From the NCBI RefSeq assembly GCF_905200055.1, contig NZ_CAJKIS010000025.1:1-36242 (forward strand): a stretch of 36,242 nucleotides of DNA, in the 5' to 3' direction. A program made the translations under genes and the position numbers. The notes under the pieces are model-generated. The model had not been told where the DNA came from, did not search any database, and worked only from the letters and a program-made list of their open reading frames with translations. Positions 24,535 through 32,595 of this stretch are shown here, piece by piece (the first letter of the stretch is position 1; each line of letters begins with the position of its first letter). The DNA is from an uncultured Fusobacterium sp. (lineage in GTDB: Bacteria; Fusobacteriota; Fusobacteriia; Fusobacteriales; Fusobacteriaceae).

Positions 24535-27200
24535 AAATCCCTCTTCTTTCCACAAATATCAATATATTTACAACTATGTCCATTATTTTCACAAACAGAT
24601 TTTTTTTCACTTCTAACATATACTCGATTATTTAAAAAATCTATAATATTTTCTTTTAACTCTTCTTTAGTTAAGGAGATTTTATTACTTTCTTGTATTT
24701 CACCTTTTAAAACATTAAAAATAGCTTTCTCTGCTCTAGTTTCATCTCCAAATAAAATAATAGAGTAATAATCTAGCTGATTTTTTTGAGAGCCTCCTGT
24801 TTTATAATCTATAATTTCATTTCCTATATCGCTTTCAATTACTAAATCTGCTTTTCCTTTCAAATAAACATCAACTTCATTTTGAATAAAAATTGTATCT
24901 TTCCCTGCATCTTTTTCTCCTTGAAATCTTTTTATATTGATATTTTTATATTTCGATGCTAATTTTTTAAAAAACATTTCAATATTTTCACTTAAAAGAG
25001 GAGTAAGAATTTCCTGAAGGTATATATCCAATTGTACTAAAATTTTAGCTCTATTATTTTTTAGCTCTTTATTTATAGCCTCTACTATCTTTTCTCTTTC
25101 TATCTCATAAATTCCCTTAGATAGAACCTCTTTCCAAATATCCTTCACTATATTTTCTAAAATCTTATGCACCATTGTTCCAAATAATTGTTTATTTAGA
25201 TACTCAATCTCTAAATTTTTTTCTGGAATAAGTTGAGCCAGTTTTTGAAAATAAAATTTTAATGGACATTTCATAAGATTTTCATAATCATAAGCTCCTA
25301 TATTTAATTTATTATCTTTAAAATCACTTTCCTCTTTAGAAAATTCCCCTTTTTTAAATTCTAAGTTTCCTATAACAGTGCTTGGAATAGATTTTTTCAA
25401 TATCTCAATACTTTTATTAAGCTCAATAGGTGCTGTATTAATTTTCAAATCATATTTTATACATAGTTCATCTATAAATGGTGATATATCAATTCCTTTG
25501 TCCTCATTTTTCTTAGTAAATATAACACTATTTTTATTTGTAAATAACATTTGGAAAAATCTATATTTTTTGATTTCTCTCTTTTCCTCTCTAGTTGTAA
25601 GATTTAGTTCCTTTCTCTGTCTCTCTGTAAAAATTAGATTATCCTTGATATTTCCAGGCATCAAATCACTTGTAATATCAATGAAAAAATTAGTTTCACT
25701 AAATCTTATTCTATCTCTAAAAAGATGTTTTGTCTCATTGGCATAGAAAGCTGATTCAATATTTTTTATAATTACTCTTTCAGAATCTACTTTCTCATTG
25801 GAAGTTACTGCAATATCCTTCATATATTGGATAGTCAGCTTTAAAAGAGCAATACCTAAATTTCCATCAAAATATGATTTAAAACTTTTATGTATACTCA
25901 TATTTTCATTCTCTTTCATTATTCCAAAGATTTCAAAAAACTTTTCAAAAACATCTCCATATTCCTTTTGAATAAATTTTTCAAGAGAGATCTCATTTTT
26001 AAAGTAATTATATAACTCATCTACATTTTTTAATTTTAAAATACTACTAAAATCTCTAAATATCTTTTCTAATTTCTTTGTAAATCCAATATCCTCACCA
26101 ATAAGATATTGAACTTCATTGCTATGTAAAATATCTAAAGAGATATACTGATAGAAATTTGAAGAGATCTTCTTTATCAAACTTATATCATCTTCTGTTA
26201 AAGAGTAATACTCTTTAAAGGCTCTATTTTCAAAAGCATTTTCAAACTCTAAAATATTATATGTCTCTCCTAGTTTTTCCTCCATATTCAGCAAAAGATT
26301 TAATTGAATATTTAAAAAAGCATAAAGTTTTGTATCATTCATTGTCACTGCTTGAGATTTTCCAAAATAATATGGAAAAAGATTAAAAAACTCACTATTT
26401 TCAGGAGCTGGAGAGTAAAATTCACCCTTTTTAGCTTTTTCTTTAAGAAGATATATAAGGCTCATACTCTCTTCTAATTCATCTTTAGATTGATATATAA
26501 ATATTTTACTTGGAGAAATTTCAGGTAAAATAGTTTCACTAAATTTTAAATTTTCCTCATCAAAACTTTCTTTCTCCATCTGTAAAGCTATTTCTACTTC
26601 TTTTTCTTTCCCTAATTCTTTAATTATATCTCTATATATGCTTTCAAATTCAACTATATCAACAAATATTATCTTGCTAAATCTATCAAAAAAATCTTTT
26701 TGATAATATTTCAAGTCTTCAATCCAATCACTAGGAATATAATTATATTTTTCCAGCAGTTTATCAAAAGAGTCTTTTATCTTTTCAAAGTGTAAAAAAT
26801 ATCTCTCTTGCCAACTTTGAATATTGTCTATTTTTTCAATTCTATTAATATTTATCTCTCTATAATATTCAAAAAAATCATTGGCAAAATCAATAACATC
26901 ATAGTATGATTTTATTCCCAACTCCTCTTTTAAATCTTTTGGAATAGATGTATAAAAGGCTAAGATTCTCTTAGCCTCTTTTAATACTATTTTATCTGTA
27001 TAAAAAATCTGCTCTTTTAACTCATTAAATGTTAAAAGTGTAGGTTGTTCATTAAAAAAATTCCATCTCATTTTCTTAGAAAAGATAGATTTCATTCTAT
27101 TGTCACTAAAAATATATAGATAATTTTTCTTTATATTTTTTTTACCTGAATATTCAGCTATAAAACTTGTTCCATATCCTATATATCTAAAATTTATCAA
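24531..27200 (-). CDS. addB: AddB-like nuclease subunit with iron-sulfur cysteines (TTG start)
   Basis: An 889-residue partner of AddA. The N-terminal 600 residues are a divergent helicase-like region without a working Walker A. The C-terminal PD-(D/E)xK nuclease has His678 in MVHKILENIV, Asp785 in KADLVI and Asp798-x-Lys800 in IIDYKTGG. Four cysteines that could hold a 4Fe-4S staple are present: Cys645 in MKCPLKFYF and Cys870, Cys877, Cys883 at the end. The last three are spaced CX6CX5C, wider than the CX2CX5C I recall from Bacillus AddB. Translation begins at TTG, five bases after AGGAGG. It sits 9 bases after a MATE gene and overlaps addA by 4 bases. Confidence 0.85.
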   Translation of the reverse strand: MINFRYIGYGTSFIAEYSGKKNIKKNYLYIFSDNRMKSIFSKKMRWNFFNEQPTLLTFNELKEQIFYTDKIVLKEAKRILAFYTSIPKDLKEELGIKSYYDVIDFANDFFEYYREININRIEKIDNIQSWQERYFLHFEKIKDSFDKLLEKYNYIPSDWIEDLKYYQKDFFDRFSKIIFVDIVEFESIYRDIIKELGKEKEVEIALQMEKESFDEENLKFSETILPEISPSKIFIYQSKDELEESMSLIYLLKEKAKKGEFYSPAPENSEFFNLFPYYFGKSQAVTMNDTKLYAFLNIQLNLLLNMEEKLGETYNILEFENAFENRAFKEYYSLTEDDISLIKKISSNFYQYISLDILHSNEVQYLIGEDIGFTKKLEKIFRDFSSILKLKNVDELYNYFKNEISLEKFIQKEYGDVFEKFFEIFGIMKENENMSIHKSFKSYFDGNLGIALLKLTIQYMKDIAVTSNEKVDSERVIIKNIESAFYANETKHLFRDRIRFSETNFFIDITSDLMPGNIKDNLIFTERQRKELNLTTREEKREIKKYRFFQMLFTNKNSVIFTKKNEDKGIDISPFIDELCIKYDLKINTAPIELNKSIEILKKSIPSTVIGNLEFKKGEFSKEESDFKDNKLNIGAYDYENLMKCPLKFYFQKLAQLIPEKNLEIEYLNKQLFGTMVHKILENIVKDIWKEVLSKGIYEIEREKIVEAINKELKNNRAKILVQLDIYLQEILTPLLSENIEMFFKKLASKYKNINIKRFQGEKDAGKDTIFIQNEVDVYLKGKADLVIESDIGNEIIDYKTGGSQKNQLDYYSIILFGDETRAEKAIFNVLKGEIQESNKISLTKEELKENIIDFLNNRVYVRSEKKSVCENNGHSCKYIDICGKKRDL

Positions 27201-27209
27201 GATTTCCTC

Positions 27210-28556
27210 CTAAACGTGTAAATATCTCCATCTACCTTTTTTAAATACTCTATATGCTGCTATACTTCTAAACCCTAAATCAATTGACATAACTACCCAA
27301 GCTCCTAGCAGTCCTGTTTCCATTTTATAAAGGAATAGATATGTTAAAGGAATTCTTATTAGATACATTCCTATTGCTGTTATTAAAAGAACAGCTTTTG
27401 TATCTCCAGCCCCTCTCAAGCAACCACTCATTACCATTGATACAGCTAGGAAAGGTTGACATATAGATACCAATCTCAAAGCTCCAGTTGCTAACTCTCT
27501 AATTTGAGGGTCATTAGTAAACATTGCTATAATTGTTCCTGGTAGTATGAAGAAAAATAATCCAAAAGTAGACATAGCTAATAGAGCTAATGTTGTTGTT
27601 GCTTTAGCATCTCTCTCAGCATTTTTAGGTGAGTTTTTACCAAGTTGTTGCCCTACAAGAGCAGTTCCAGCAACTGCAAATCCAAATCCCATATTAAATG
27701 AGAATGATTCAGCAGTAAGAGCTATTTTATGAGATGTATAAGCTATTGTTCCTAAAGATATAACCATCATTTCAAAAACTAACATCCCTATTCTAAAGAT
27801 TCCTTGCTCAATAGCAGCAGGTATACCAACTTTTAATATTCTTTTTATCATCTCTTTATCAATTTTTAAACTTTTAATTGGTAGAGATACCCAAAAATTA
27901 TCTGTAAAGAATGTTAAGTAAATGAAAAATACTGTAATTATACCTCTTGAAATAGTAGTTGCTATTCCTGCTCCAAGTACTCCCATACCTAAAGTAAAGA
28001 TAAATAAGTAGTTTAAAATAACGTTAGAGATAACACTTATTATATTTGAAATCATTGGAAGTGATGCTTTATTTATTGAACGATAAGCAGCAAAAAAGAC
28101 AACGTTAAAACAAAGAAATGGAAGTCCTAAAACAACTGCTTGATAATATTGAGCTGTCATCTCCATATTCATATCATTTGCCCTTCCAACTAATTTCAGT
28201 ATACTTCCTTCAAAAATTAGCAGTAATGCTGTAATCACTATTGAAATAGGAATTGATAGTATAACACTTTGTGCCATTGAGTTTCTTCCCTCTTTAGTAT
28301 TATTAGAACCAAATGCTCTACTTACAATAGCAGTTGTTCCTATACTAATAGCAAAGAAAACTGGTATTACAGCTTGTACAGGAGCGTTTCCTACTCCAAC
28401 CGAACTTATAGCAACAGGTCCTAACCTACCTACCATTACCATATCAAAAAAACCAAGTAATGTTTGAACAAATAGGTCTGCTATTGCAGGTAATGCTATT
28501 GTAAGAATTGCTGCAAAAACTTTTTTATTTCTTCTCCACTCTCTCTTAAAATCCAT
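27210..28556 (-). CDS. MATE-family efflux transporter
   Basis: A 448-residue MatE-family antiporter with about 12 membrane helices, starting near LPAIADLFVQTLLGFFDMVMVGRLG. The second half carries GTALVGQQLGKNSPKNAERDA and GCLRGAGDTKAV, both typical. It is not close to the MATE protein at 8.8 kb by eye, so these are separate subfamilies. I start it at the ATG at 28556, six bases after GGGGGG. The ATG two codons earlier abuts that ribosome site, and an upstream TTG is further still. It is first in an operon with addB and addA, a pairing with no obvious logic. A TATAAT lies at 28599-28594. The substrate is unknown. Confidence 0.9.
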   Translation of the reverse strand: MDFKREWRRNKKVFAAILTIALPAIADLFVQTLLGFFDMVMVGRLGPVAISSVGVGNAPVQAVIPVFFAISIGTTAIVSRAFGSNNTKEGRNSMAQSVILSIPISIVITALLLIFEGSILKLVGRANDMNMEMTAQYYQAVVLGLPFLCFNVVFFAAYRSINKASLPMISNIISVISNVILNYLFIFTLGMGVLGAGIATTISRGIITVFFIYLTFFTDNFWVSLPIKSLKIDKEMIKRILKVGIPAAIEQGIFRIGMLVFEMMVISLGTIAYTSHKIALTAESFSFNMGFGFAVAGTALVGQQLGKNSPKNAERDAKATTTLALLAMSTFGLFFFILPGTIIAMFTNDPQIRELATGALRLVSICQPFLAVSMVMSGCLRGAGDTKAVLLITAIGMYLIRIPLTYLFLYKMETGLLGAWVVMSIDLGFRSIAAYRVFKKGRWRYLHV

Positions 28557-28687
28557 CTGCATCCCCCCATTATAATGTTTTGTACCCAATTATATTATAA
28601 TATATTTAACTATTTTTTTCATTACTATTAATAAAAAATTTTAATAAAAAACTATATATTTTAAATTCCTTAACTTGAAATAAAAAA

Positions 28688-28723
28688 ACACTCTTTATCT
28701 GAATTACTCAAGATAAAGAGTGT
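28688..28723 (-). terminator. purC terminator
   Basis: A perfect 13-bp stem (ACACTCTTTATCT / AGATAAAGAGTGT) with a 10-nt loop is followed on the minus strand by seven T. It lies 25 bases past the purC stop, so purC is a single-gene unit at its 3' end. Confidence 0.88.
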
Positions 28724-28747
28724 AAAATACTTACTATTTAGAAAAAA

Positions 28748-29431
28748 TTATTCTCCTAAAAATATTTTAGTTAATTCCATAGGATCTACTATTACACCAT
28801 CTCTGTAAACTCTCATGTTTCCTGATGCAATTTCATCTATAAGAATAACTTCACCATTATTATCAATACCAAATTCAAATTTGATATCATAAAGATCTAA
28901 TCCTTTTTCTTTTAATACATCTCTAACTATAGTAGAAATTTCTTGTGTTCTTTCTTTCATAGATTCATATTGAGAACCTGTCATAACTCCTAAATCTACT
29001 AATCCATCTTTAGTTACTAATGGATCTCCTAGAGCATCATTTTTAAATGTAGTTTCTACATATGCTGGTAAATCTGCTCCTTCAGTAATATAATCATTAT
29101 AACGACGATAGAAACTTCCTACAGCTTTGAAACGACAAATTACTTCTAATCCTTTTCCAAATGGTTTAGCTGGTACTACTTCCATAGTTCCTTTATCAAG
29201 ATCTGCCCCTATATAGTGAGTTTTTAGTCCTCTGTTATTTAAGATTTCAAAGAAGTGAACTGACATTTTTAAGTTTGCTTTTCCAATTCCTTCAATTTTT
29301 AGTCCTACAGTATTTTCTCCTGGATCAAATACTCCATCTTTCCCTGTACAATCATCTTTGAATTCTAATAAAAAATTCCCATTTTCCAATTTATAGACGT
29401 CTTTAGTCTTTCCTTGATAAACTTTTTCCAT
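28748..29431 (-). CDS. purC: SAICAR synthase (phosphoribosylaminoimidazole-succinocarboxamide synthase)
   Basis: A 227-residue enzyme that joins CAIR with aspartate using ATP in purine synthesis. Signatures seen are EKVYQGKTKDVY at the start (ATP-binding strand), LLEFKDDCTGKDG, CRFKAVGSFYRRYN, and the C-terminal KFEFGIDNNGEVILIDEIASGNMRVY, which contains the conserved DE. It is slightly shorter than the usual 235-240 residues but appears complete. The ATG follows GGAGG. No other pur gene is adjacent, which is unusual, since purC is often clustered. The long upstream region carries a PurBox-like site (see 29585-29597). Confidence 0.95.
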   Translation of the reverse strand: MEKVYQGKTKDVYKLENGNFLLEFKDDCTGKDGVFDPGENTVGLKIEGIGKANLKMSVHFFEILNNRGLKTHYIGADLDKGTMEVVPAKPFGKGLEVICRFKAVGSFYRRYNDYITEGADLPAYVETTFKNDALGDPLVTKDGLVDLGVMTGSQYESMKERTQEISTIVRDVLKEKGLDLYDIKFEFGIDNNGEVILIDEIASGNMRVYRDGVIVDPMELTKIFLGE

Positions 29432-29513
29432 TTGTTTCCTCCATATTTTATATATTGATTTATATTGATTTTTTTAGCTTACCATTAAAATGTAACTTTT
29501 TTATCTTTTTATT

Positions 29514-29542
29514 ATTGTAATACATTTTATAAAAAATTTAAA
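29514..29542 (-). promoter_or_regulatory. Possible purC promoter
   Basis: On the minus strand TTTAAA (29542-29537) is followed after 17 bases by TACAAT (29519-29514). The -35 is weak. The predicted start near 29507 leaves a 75-base AT-rich leader with no riboswitch I recognise. Confidence 0.35.
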
Positions 29543-29584
29543 GTATTTTTTATTTTTTAATAATCACACATACTTTTTCAGTCT

Positions 29585-29597
29585 ACTTCCGAACAAT
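29585..29597 (+). promoter_or_regulatory. PurBox-like site upstream of purC
   Basis: ACTTCCGAACAAT fits the PurR PurBox consensus AWWWCCGAACWWT, as I recall it from Bacillus and Lactococcus, at 12 of 13 positions. A weaker copy (ACGAAA core, 29602-29607) follows in direct repeat. The site is about 45 bases upstream of the weak predicted -35 of purC. CCGAAC is rare in DNA this AT-rich, and the only plausible target is a purine gene. Confidence 0.5.
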
Positions 29598-29639
29598 TTT
29601 TACGAAAATTTATTTTGATTTAAATGTTAATGCTATAAA

Positions 29640-29667
29640 GAAAGGCACTCATATAAGAGTGCCTTTC
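29640..29667 (-). terminator. Rubrerythrin terminator
   Basis: A perfect 11-bp stem (GAAAGGCACTC / GAGTGCCTTTC) with a 6-nt loop is followed on the minus strand by TTTATA. It lies about 20 bases past the rubrerythrin stop. Confidence 0.8.
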
Positions 29668-29686
29668 AAAAATTTTGACATATTTA

Positions 29687-30226
29687 TTAATAATTTTTTT
29701 CTTGTAACATAAAATAAGCTTTTGGATGAGCACATACTGGGCAAACTTCTGGAGCTTTTTTACCATAATGAATGTGTCCACAGTTTAAGCATTCCCATGC
29801 TACTACTTCATCTCTTTCAAATACCATTTCTTCTTTAATATTAGCTAATAATTTTCTATATCTTTCTTCATGTTCTTTTTCTACCTTAGCTACTCCTTCA
29901 AAAAGTCTTGCTATATCATTAAATCCCTCTTCTCTAGCTGTTTTGGCAAATTCTGCATACATTTCAGTCCATTCGTAGTGTTCACCTTCAGCAGCATCTA
30001 AAAGGTTTACTAAAGTTGAAGGAACTTCTCCTCCTTTTAAAAGTTTAAACCATAGTTTAGCATGTTCTTTTTCGTTGTTAGCTGTAACTTCAAATAATCT
30101 GGAGATTTGTTCATAACCATCTTTCTTAGCCTTTGATGCGTAATATGTGTATTTATTTCTCGCCTCTGATTCACCTGCAAATGCTGTCATAAGATTTTTT
30201 TCAGTTTTTGATCCTTTTAATTCCAT
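29687..30226 (-). CDS. rbr: Rubrerythrin
   Basis: A 179-residue cytosolic peroxidase that protects anaerobes from hydrogen peroxide. The N-terminal ferritin-like four-helix part holds the diiron ligands, including Glu19 in AGESEARNKY, the Glu and His of NNEKEHAKLW, and the matching KVEKEHEERY. The C-terminal rubredoxin-like part has two CxxC knuckles (CLNCGHIHYG and CPVC). Length is typical, the order is the normal ferritin-then-rubredoxin form, and no ligand is missing. The ATG follows GGAG. Its promoter carries a PerR-box-like dyad. It is single-gene and divergent from the GNAT gene. Confidence 0.96.
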   Translation of the reverse strand: MELKGSKTEKNLMTAFAGESEARNKYTYYASKAKKDGYEQISRLFEVTANNEKEHAKLWFKLLKGGEVPSTLVNLLDAAEGEHYEWTEMYAEFAKTAREEGFNDIARLFEGVAKVEKEHEERYRKLLANIKEEMVFERDEVVAWECLNCGHIHYGKKAPEVCPVCAHPKAYFMLQEKNY

Positions 30227-30252
30227 TTACATCATCTCCTGTTTTTACATTA

Positions 30253-30298
30253 TTGTAATCCTTACAAATATATTACCACTTCTTAAAGCTAAAGTCAA
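30253..30298 (-). promoter_or_regulatory. Rubrerythrin promoter with PerR-box-like operator
   Basis: On the minus strand TTGACT (30298-30293) is followed after 17 bases by TAATAT (30275-30270). Just downstream, at 30253-30267, lies the exact dyad TTGTAATCCTTACAA. It matches 11 of the 14 defined positions of the PerR box TTATAATNATTATAA as I remember it. It covers the predicted transcription start, a normal repressor position. Peroxide-responsive PerR control of rubrerythrin is known in clostridia. Confidence 0.5.
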
Positions 30299-30303
30299 TT
30301 TTT

Positions 30304-30332
30304 TTGATTTAGTCATTTTTTTTATGTATAAT
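30304..30332 (+). promoter_or_regulatory. Promoter of the GNAT gene
   Basis: TTGATT (30304-30309) is followed after 17 bases by a perfect TATAAT (30327-30332), about 30 bases before the start codon. It stands back to back with the rubrerythrin promoter, with -35 elements 6 bases apart. Confidence 0.6.
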
Positions 30333-30362
30333 ATTTATATCTTTAAAACACAGGAGGAGATT

Positions 30363-30815
30363 ATGAAATTTTATATAAAAAAATTTGAAGAATTAAGTGC
30401 TTTAGAAGTTTATGAAATTGGAAAAATTAGACAAGAAGTTTTTGTAGTAGAACAAAACTGTCCATACCTTGATTTTGATAATAAGGATTTAAAATGTTAT
30501 CATATTTTTGCTAAAGATGAAGAGAAAGATAGGATAATATGTTATTCAAGGGTTATACCTAAAAATCTTTCATATGATACTCCGTCTATTGGACGTGTAT
30601 TAGTTGATAAAGAATATAGATATAATGGATATGCTAGAAAATTACTTTTACAATCTATTGAAGTTGTAAAAAATAGTTTCCCAAATGAAAATATTACAAT
30701 TGGTGCTCAATACTATCTTAGAGATTTTTATCACTCTTTAGGATTTGAAGAAATTTCAGAGAGATATGATGAAGATGGAATACCCCATATAGATATGTTT
30801 TTAAAACTCTCATAA
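30363..30815 (+). CDS. ElaA-like GNAT acetyltransferase
   Basis: A 150-residue GNAT-fold protein of the ElaA type, which uses acetyl-CoA to acetylate an unknown amine. Motifs are IRQEVFVVEQNCPYLDFDNKDL near the start (the ElaA hallmark), IGRVLVDKEYRYNGYARKLL (acetyl-CoA pyrophosphate loop), and FYHSLGFEEISERYDEDGIPHIDM at the end. The start is the ATG at 30363, six bases after AGGAGG. The frame stays open upstream, but that part overlaps the promoter and the start of rubrerythrin. The substrate is unknown. Confidence 0.88.
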   Translation: MKFYIKKFEELSALEVYEIGKIRQEVFVVEQNCPYLDFDNKDLKCYHIFAKDEEKDRIICYSRVIPKNLSYDTPSIGRVLVDKEYRYNGYARKLLLQSIEVVKNSFPNENITIGAQYYLRDFYHSLGFEEISERYDEDGIPHIDMFLKLS

Positions 30816-30819
30816 AAGA

Positions 30820-30844
30820 AAAAGGCTGTCAATGACAGCCTTTT
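30820..30844. terminator. Bidirectional terminator between GNAT and efp
   Basis: A perfect 11-bp stem (AAAAGGCTGTC / GACAGCCTTTT) with a 3-nt loop separates two convergent genes. A on the left and T on the right allow use in both directions. Confidence 0.85.
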
Positions 30845-30854
30845 AAATTAAAAA

Positions 30855-31418
30855 CTATTTTTTAATTCTTTCTACATATTCGTTAGTTCTTGTATCGATT
30901 TTGATCCATTCACCTTGTTCAACGAATAGAGGAACTTGAATTTCAAATCCTGTGTTGATTCTAGCTGGTTTCATAACTTTTCCAGTAGTATCTCCTCTTA
31001 GTCCTGGTTCAGTGTATTCAATTTGTCTTTCAAGGAAAGTAGGTAATTCTACTGCAACTGGAGTTGATTCGTAGTAAACTACGTCTAGTTCCATTCCTTC
31101 TTCTAGGTAGTTGATAGCATCTCCTAAATCTTCTTCTTTAAGTTCGATTTGATCCCAAGTTTCTGGGTTAGAGAATACATAGAAACTTCCATCGTTGTAA
31201 GAGTAAACTGTTTTAACTTTATCAAGTCTGATATCGTCCATTTTTTCATCTGCTTTGTAAACAGCATCAGAGATGTTTCCGTTTAATAAGTTTTTCATTT
31301 TTAATTTTACCACAGCAGCGTTTCTTCCTGATTTGTTGTATTCAGATTTTAAAACTACAAATGGATCGTTTCCGATTTTAATTGTGCTTCCTGCTCTTAG
31401 TTCTTGAGCTATTTTCAT
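30855..31418 (-). CDS. efp: Translation elongation factor P, Arg32 type
   Basis: A 187-residue EF-P that relieves ribosome stalling at polyproline stretches. It has the three-domain layout: an N-terminal KOW-like domain (MKIAQELRAGSTIKIGNDPFVVLKSEY) and two OB folds, ending FVEQGEWIKIDTRTNEYVERIKK. The tip loop reads NKSGRNAAV with Arg32 at the modified position, rather than Lys. That is the EarP (arginine rhamnosylation) type, and earP sits 10 bases upstream in the same operon. The ATG follows GGAGG. dTDP-rhamnose must be made elsewhere in the genome. Confidence 0.97.
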   Translation of the reverse strand: MKIAQELRAGSTIKIGNDPFVVLKSEYNKSGRNAAVVKLKMKNLLNGNISDAVYKADEKMDDIRLDKVKTVYSYNDGSFYVFSNPETWDQIELKEEDLGDAINYLEEGMELDVVYYESTPVAVELPTFLERQIEYTEPGLRGDTTGKVMKPARINTGFEIQVPLFVEQGEWIKIDTRTNEYVERIKK

Positions 31419-31428
31419 TTTTGACCTC

Positions 31429-32595
31429 CTAAAATTTCTCTATAAAATCTTTTATTTTATTTATAAGATTACAGTTTAAGATAAGAAAATCTTTATATAG
31501 AGAGTTAACTCTCTCTATTTCATTAAGGTTGTTAAAGAAATTAAAGAACTCCTCTTTTCCCTCAGCTAAAGTATTTTCATTTCTAAAATTATAATCTTTA
31601 AAAAGCTTCTCTTGATCTAGTAAAATCTCTTCAGTAATTTTCCCTTGAACTTGTTCTCTATATTTATCTAAAAATCCTTGTAATTTATCCATATGAACAA
31701 ATTCCTTTTGGCAGTAGATGTGCCACAAATATGGTTTTCCTGTAAGAACTGCTCTTATAAAAGAGTCTTCCCCTCTTACAAAATTAAAATCTACCACATT
31801 TATAAGCTCCTCATATTCCTCTTGACTTAAAAAGTTATAGAACTCTACCTCTATTTTACCATATTTATAAATATTTCCAAGCTTTTCTACAAAATTTTTT
31901 TTAAAAAATTCTTTAAAGCTCTCTTGTGTCTTTTCTCCCATTGCTAAAAGAACTACTTCTCTATCTAATTTCTGCAAATCTCTCATTAAAGGAGCAAAGT
32001 TTTTTTCATATGTAAATACTGTTCCTATAAGTTTATTATCATAATTATCAATATTTTTTAGATATTTTTTTCTGTATTCAGATAAACTATTTTTTACTTT
32101 AGTAATTCTATCTAAGTATAAAGAGTCTGTGATAATTCCCCCTGTTTTTTCAGTAAATCCAGGCATAAAAAAGAATTTTCTAAGTTTTCCCTTTCCAAGT
32201 ATTGATTCTTGCAAATGGAAATCCTCTACCCAATCTTCTGCTGAAAGATATTCAAGATTTAATATTAAATCCGAATTTTCATATGCTACATTCATATACT
32301 CTTCAGGTATTGTACATCCAAAGGCTTCTATTATAACATTTGCAGTAGAAAATGTACACATATTTTTTTTAACATATTCATAAGTACAATAACAAATACC
32401 ATCTATTTCTTGAATTTCTAAATTTTTTGCAGAAGGATTTATACTTAAAAATTCATCTATTCTATTAAAGATAACCCTTATTTTTACTTGGTTATTATAT
32501 ATTTTTTTCAGTTCCTTTGCAACTCTATAAACTACTCCAATATCTCCAAAATTATCAATTATTTCACAGAAGATATCAATACTATTTATTTGCAT
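31429..32595 (-). CDS. earP: EF-P arginine rhamnosyltransferase EarP
   Basis: A 388-residue cytosolic GT-B glycosyltransferase (DUF2331) that moves rhamnose from dTDP-rhamnose to Arg32 of EF-P. Key segments are present: DIFCEIIDNFGDIGV with Asp14 and Asp18 (Asp residues in this segment are important in characterised EarP), IIEAFGCTIPEEY, LNLEYLSAEDWVEDFH, FFFMPGFTEKTGG, and the nucleotide-sugar motif VRGEDSFIRA with Glu276, followed by GKPYLWHIY. Length is typical. The start overlaps the end of the OYE gene by 14 bases, and efp follows after 10 bases, so enzyme and substrate are made together. Confidence 0.94.
   Translation of the reverse strand: MQINSIDIFCEIIDNFGDIGVVYRVAKELKKIYNNQVKIRVIFNRIDEFLSINPSAKNLEIQEIDGICYCTYEYVKKNMCTFSTANVIIEAFGCTIPEEYMNVAYENSDLILNLEYLSAEDWVEDFHLQESILGKGKLRKFFFMPGFTEKTGGIITDSLYLDRITKVKNSLSEYRKKYLKNIDNYDNKLIGTVFTYEKNFAPLMRDLQKLDREVVLLAMGEKTQESFKEFFKKNFVEKLGNIYKYGKIEVEFYNFLSQEEYEELINVVDFNFVRGEDSFIRAVLTGKPYLWHIYCQKEFVHMDKLQGFLDKYREQVQGKITEEILLDQEKLFKDYNFRNENTLAEGKEEFFNFFNNLNEIERVNSLYKDFLILNCNLINKIKDFIEKF

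Noticed and set aside
30147..30362. Open frame extending the GNAT protein upstream by 72 codons
   Set aside because: It overlaps the start of rubrerythrin and the divergent promoters; the ATG at 30363 has a strong ribosome site and matches family length.
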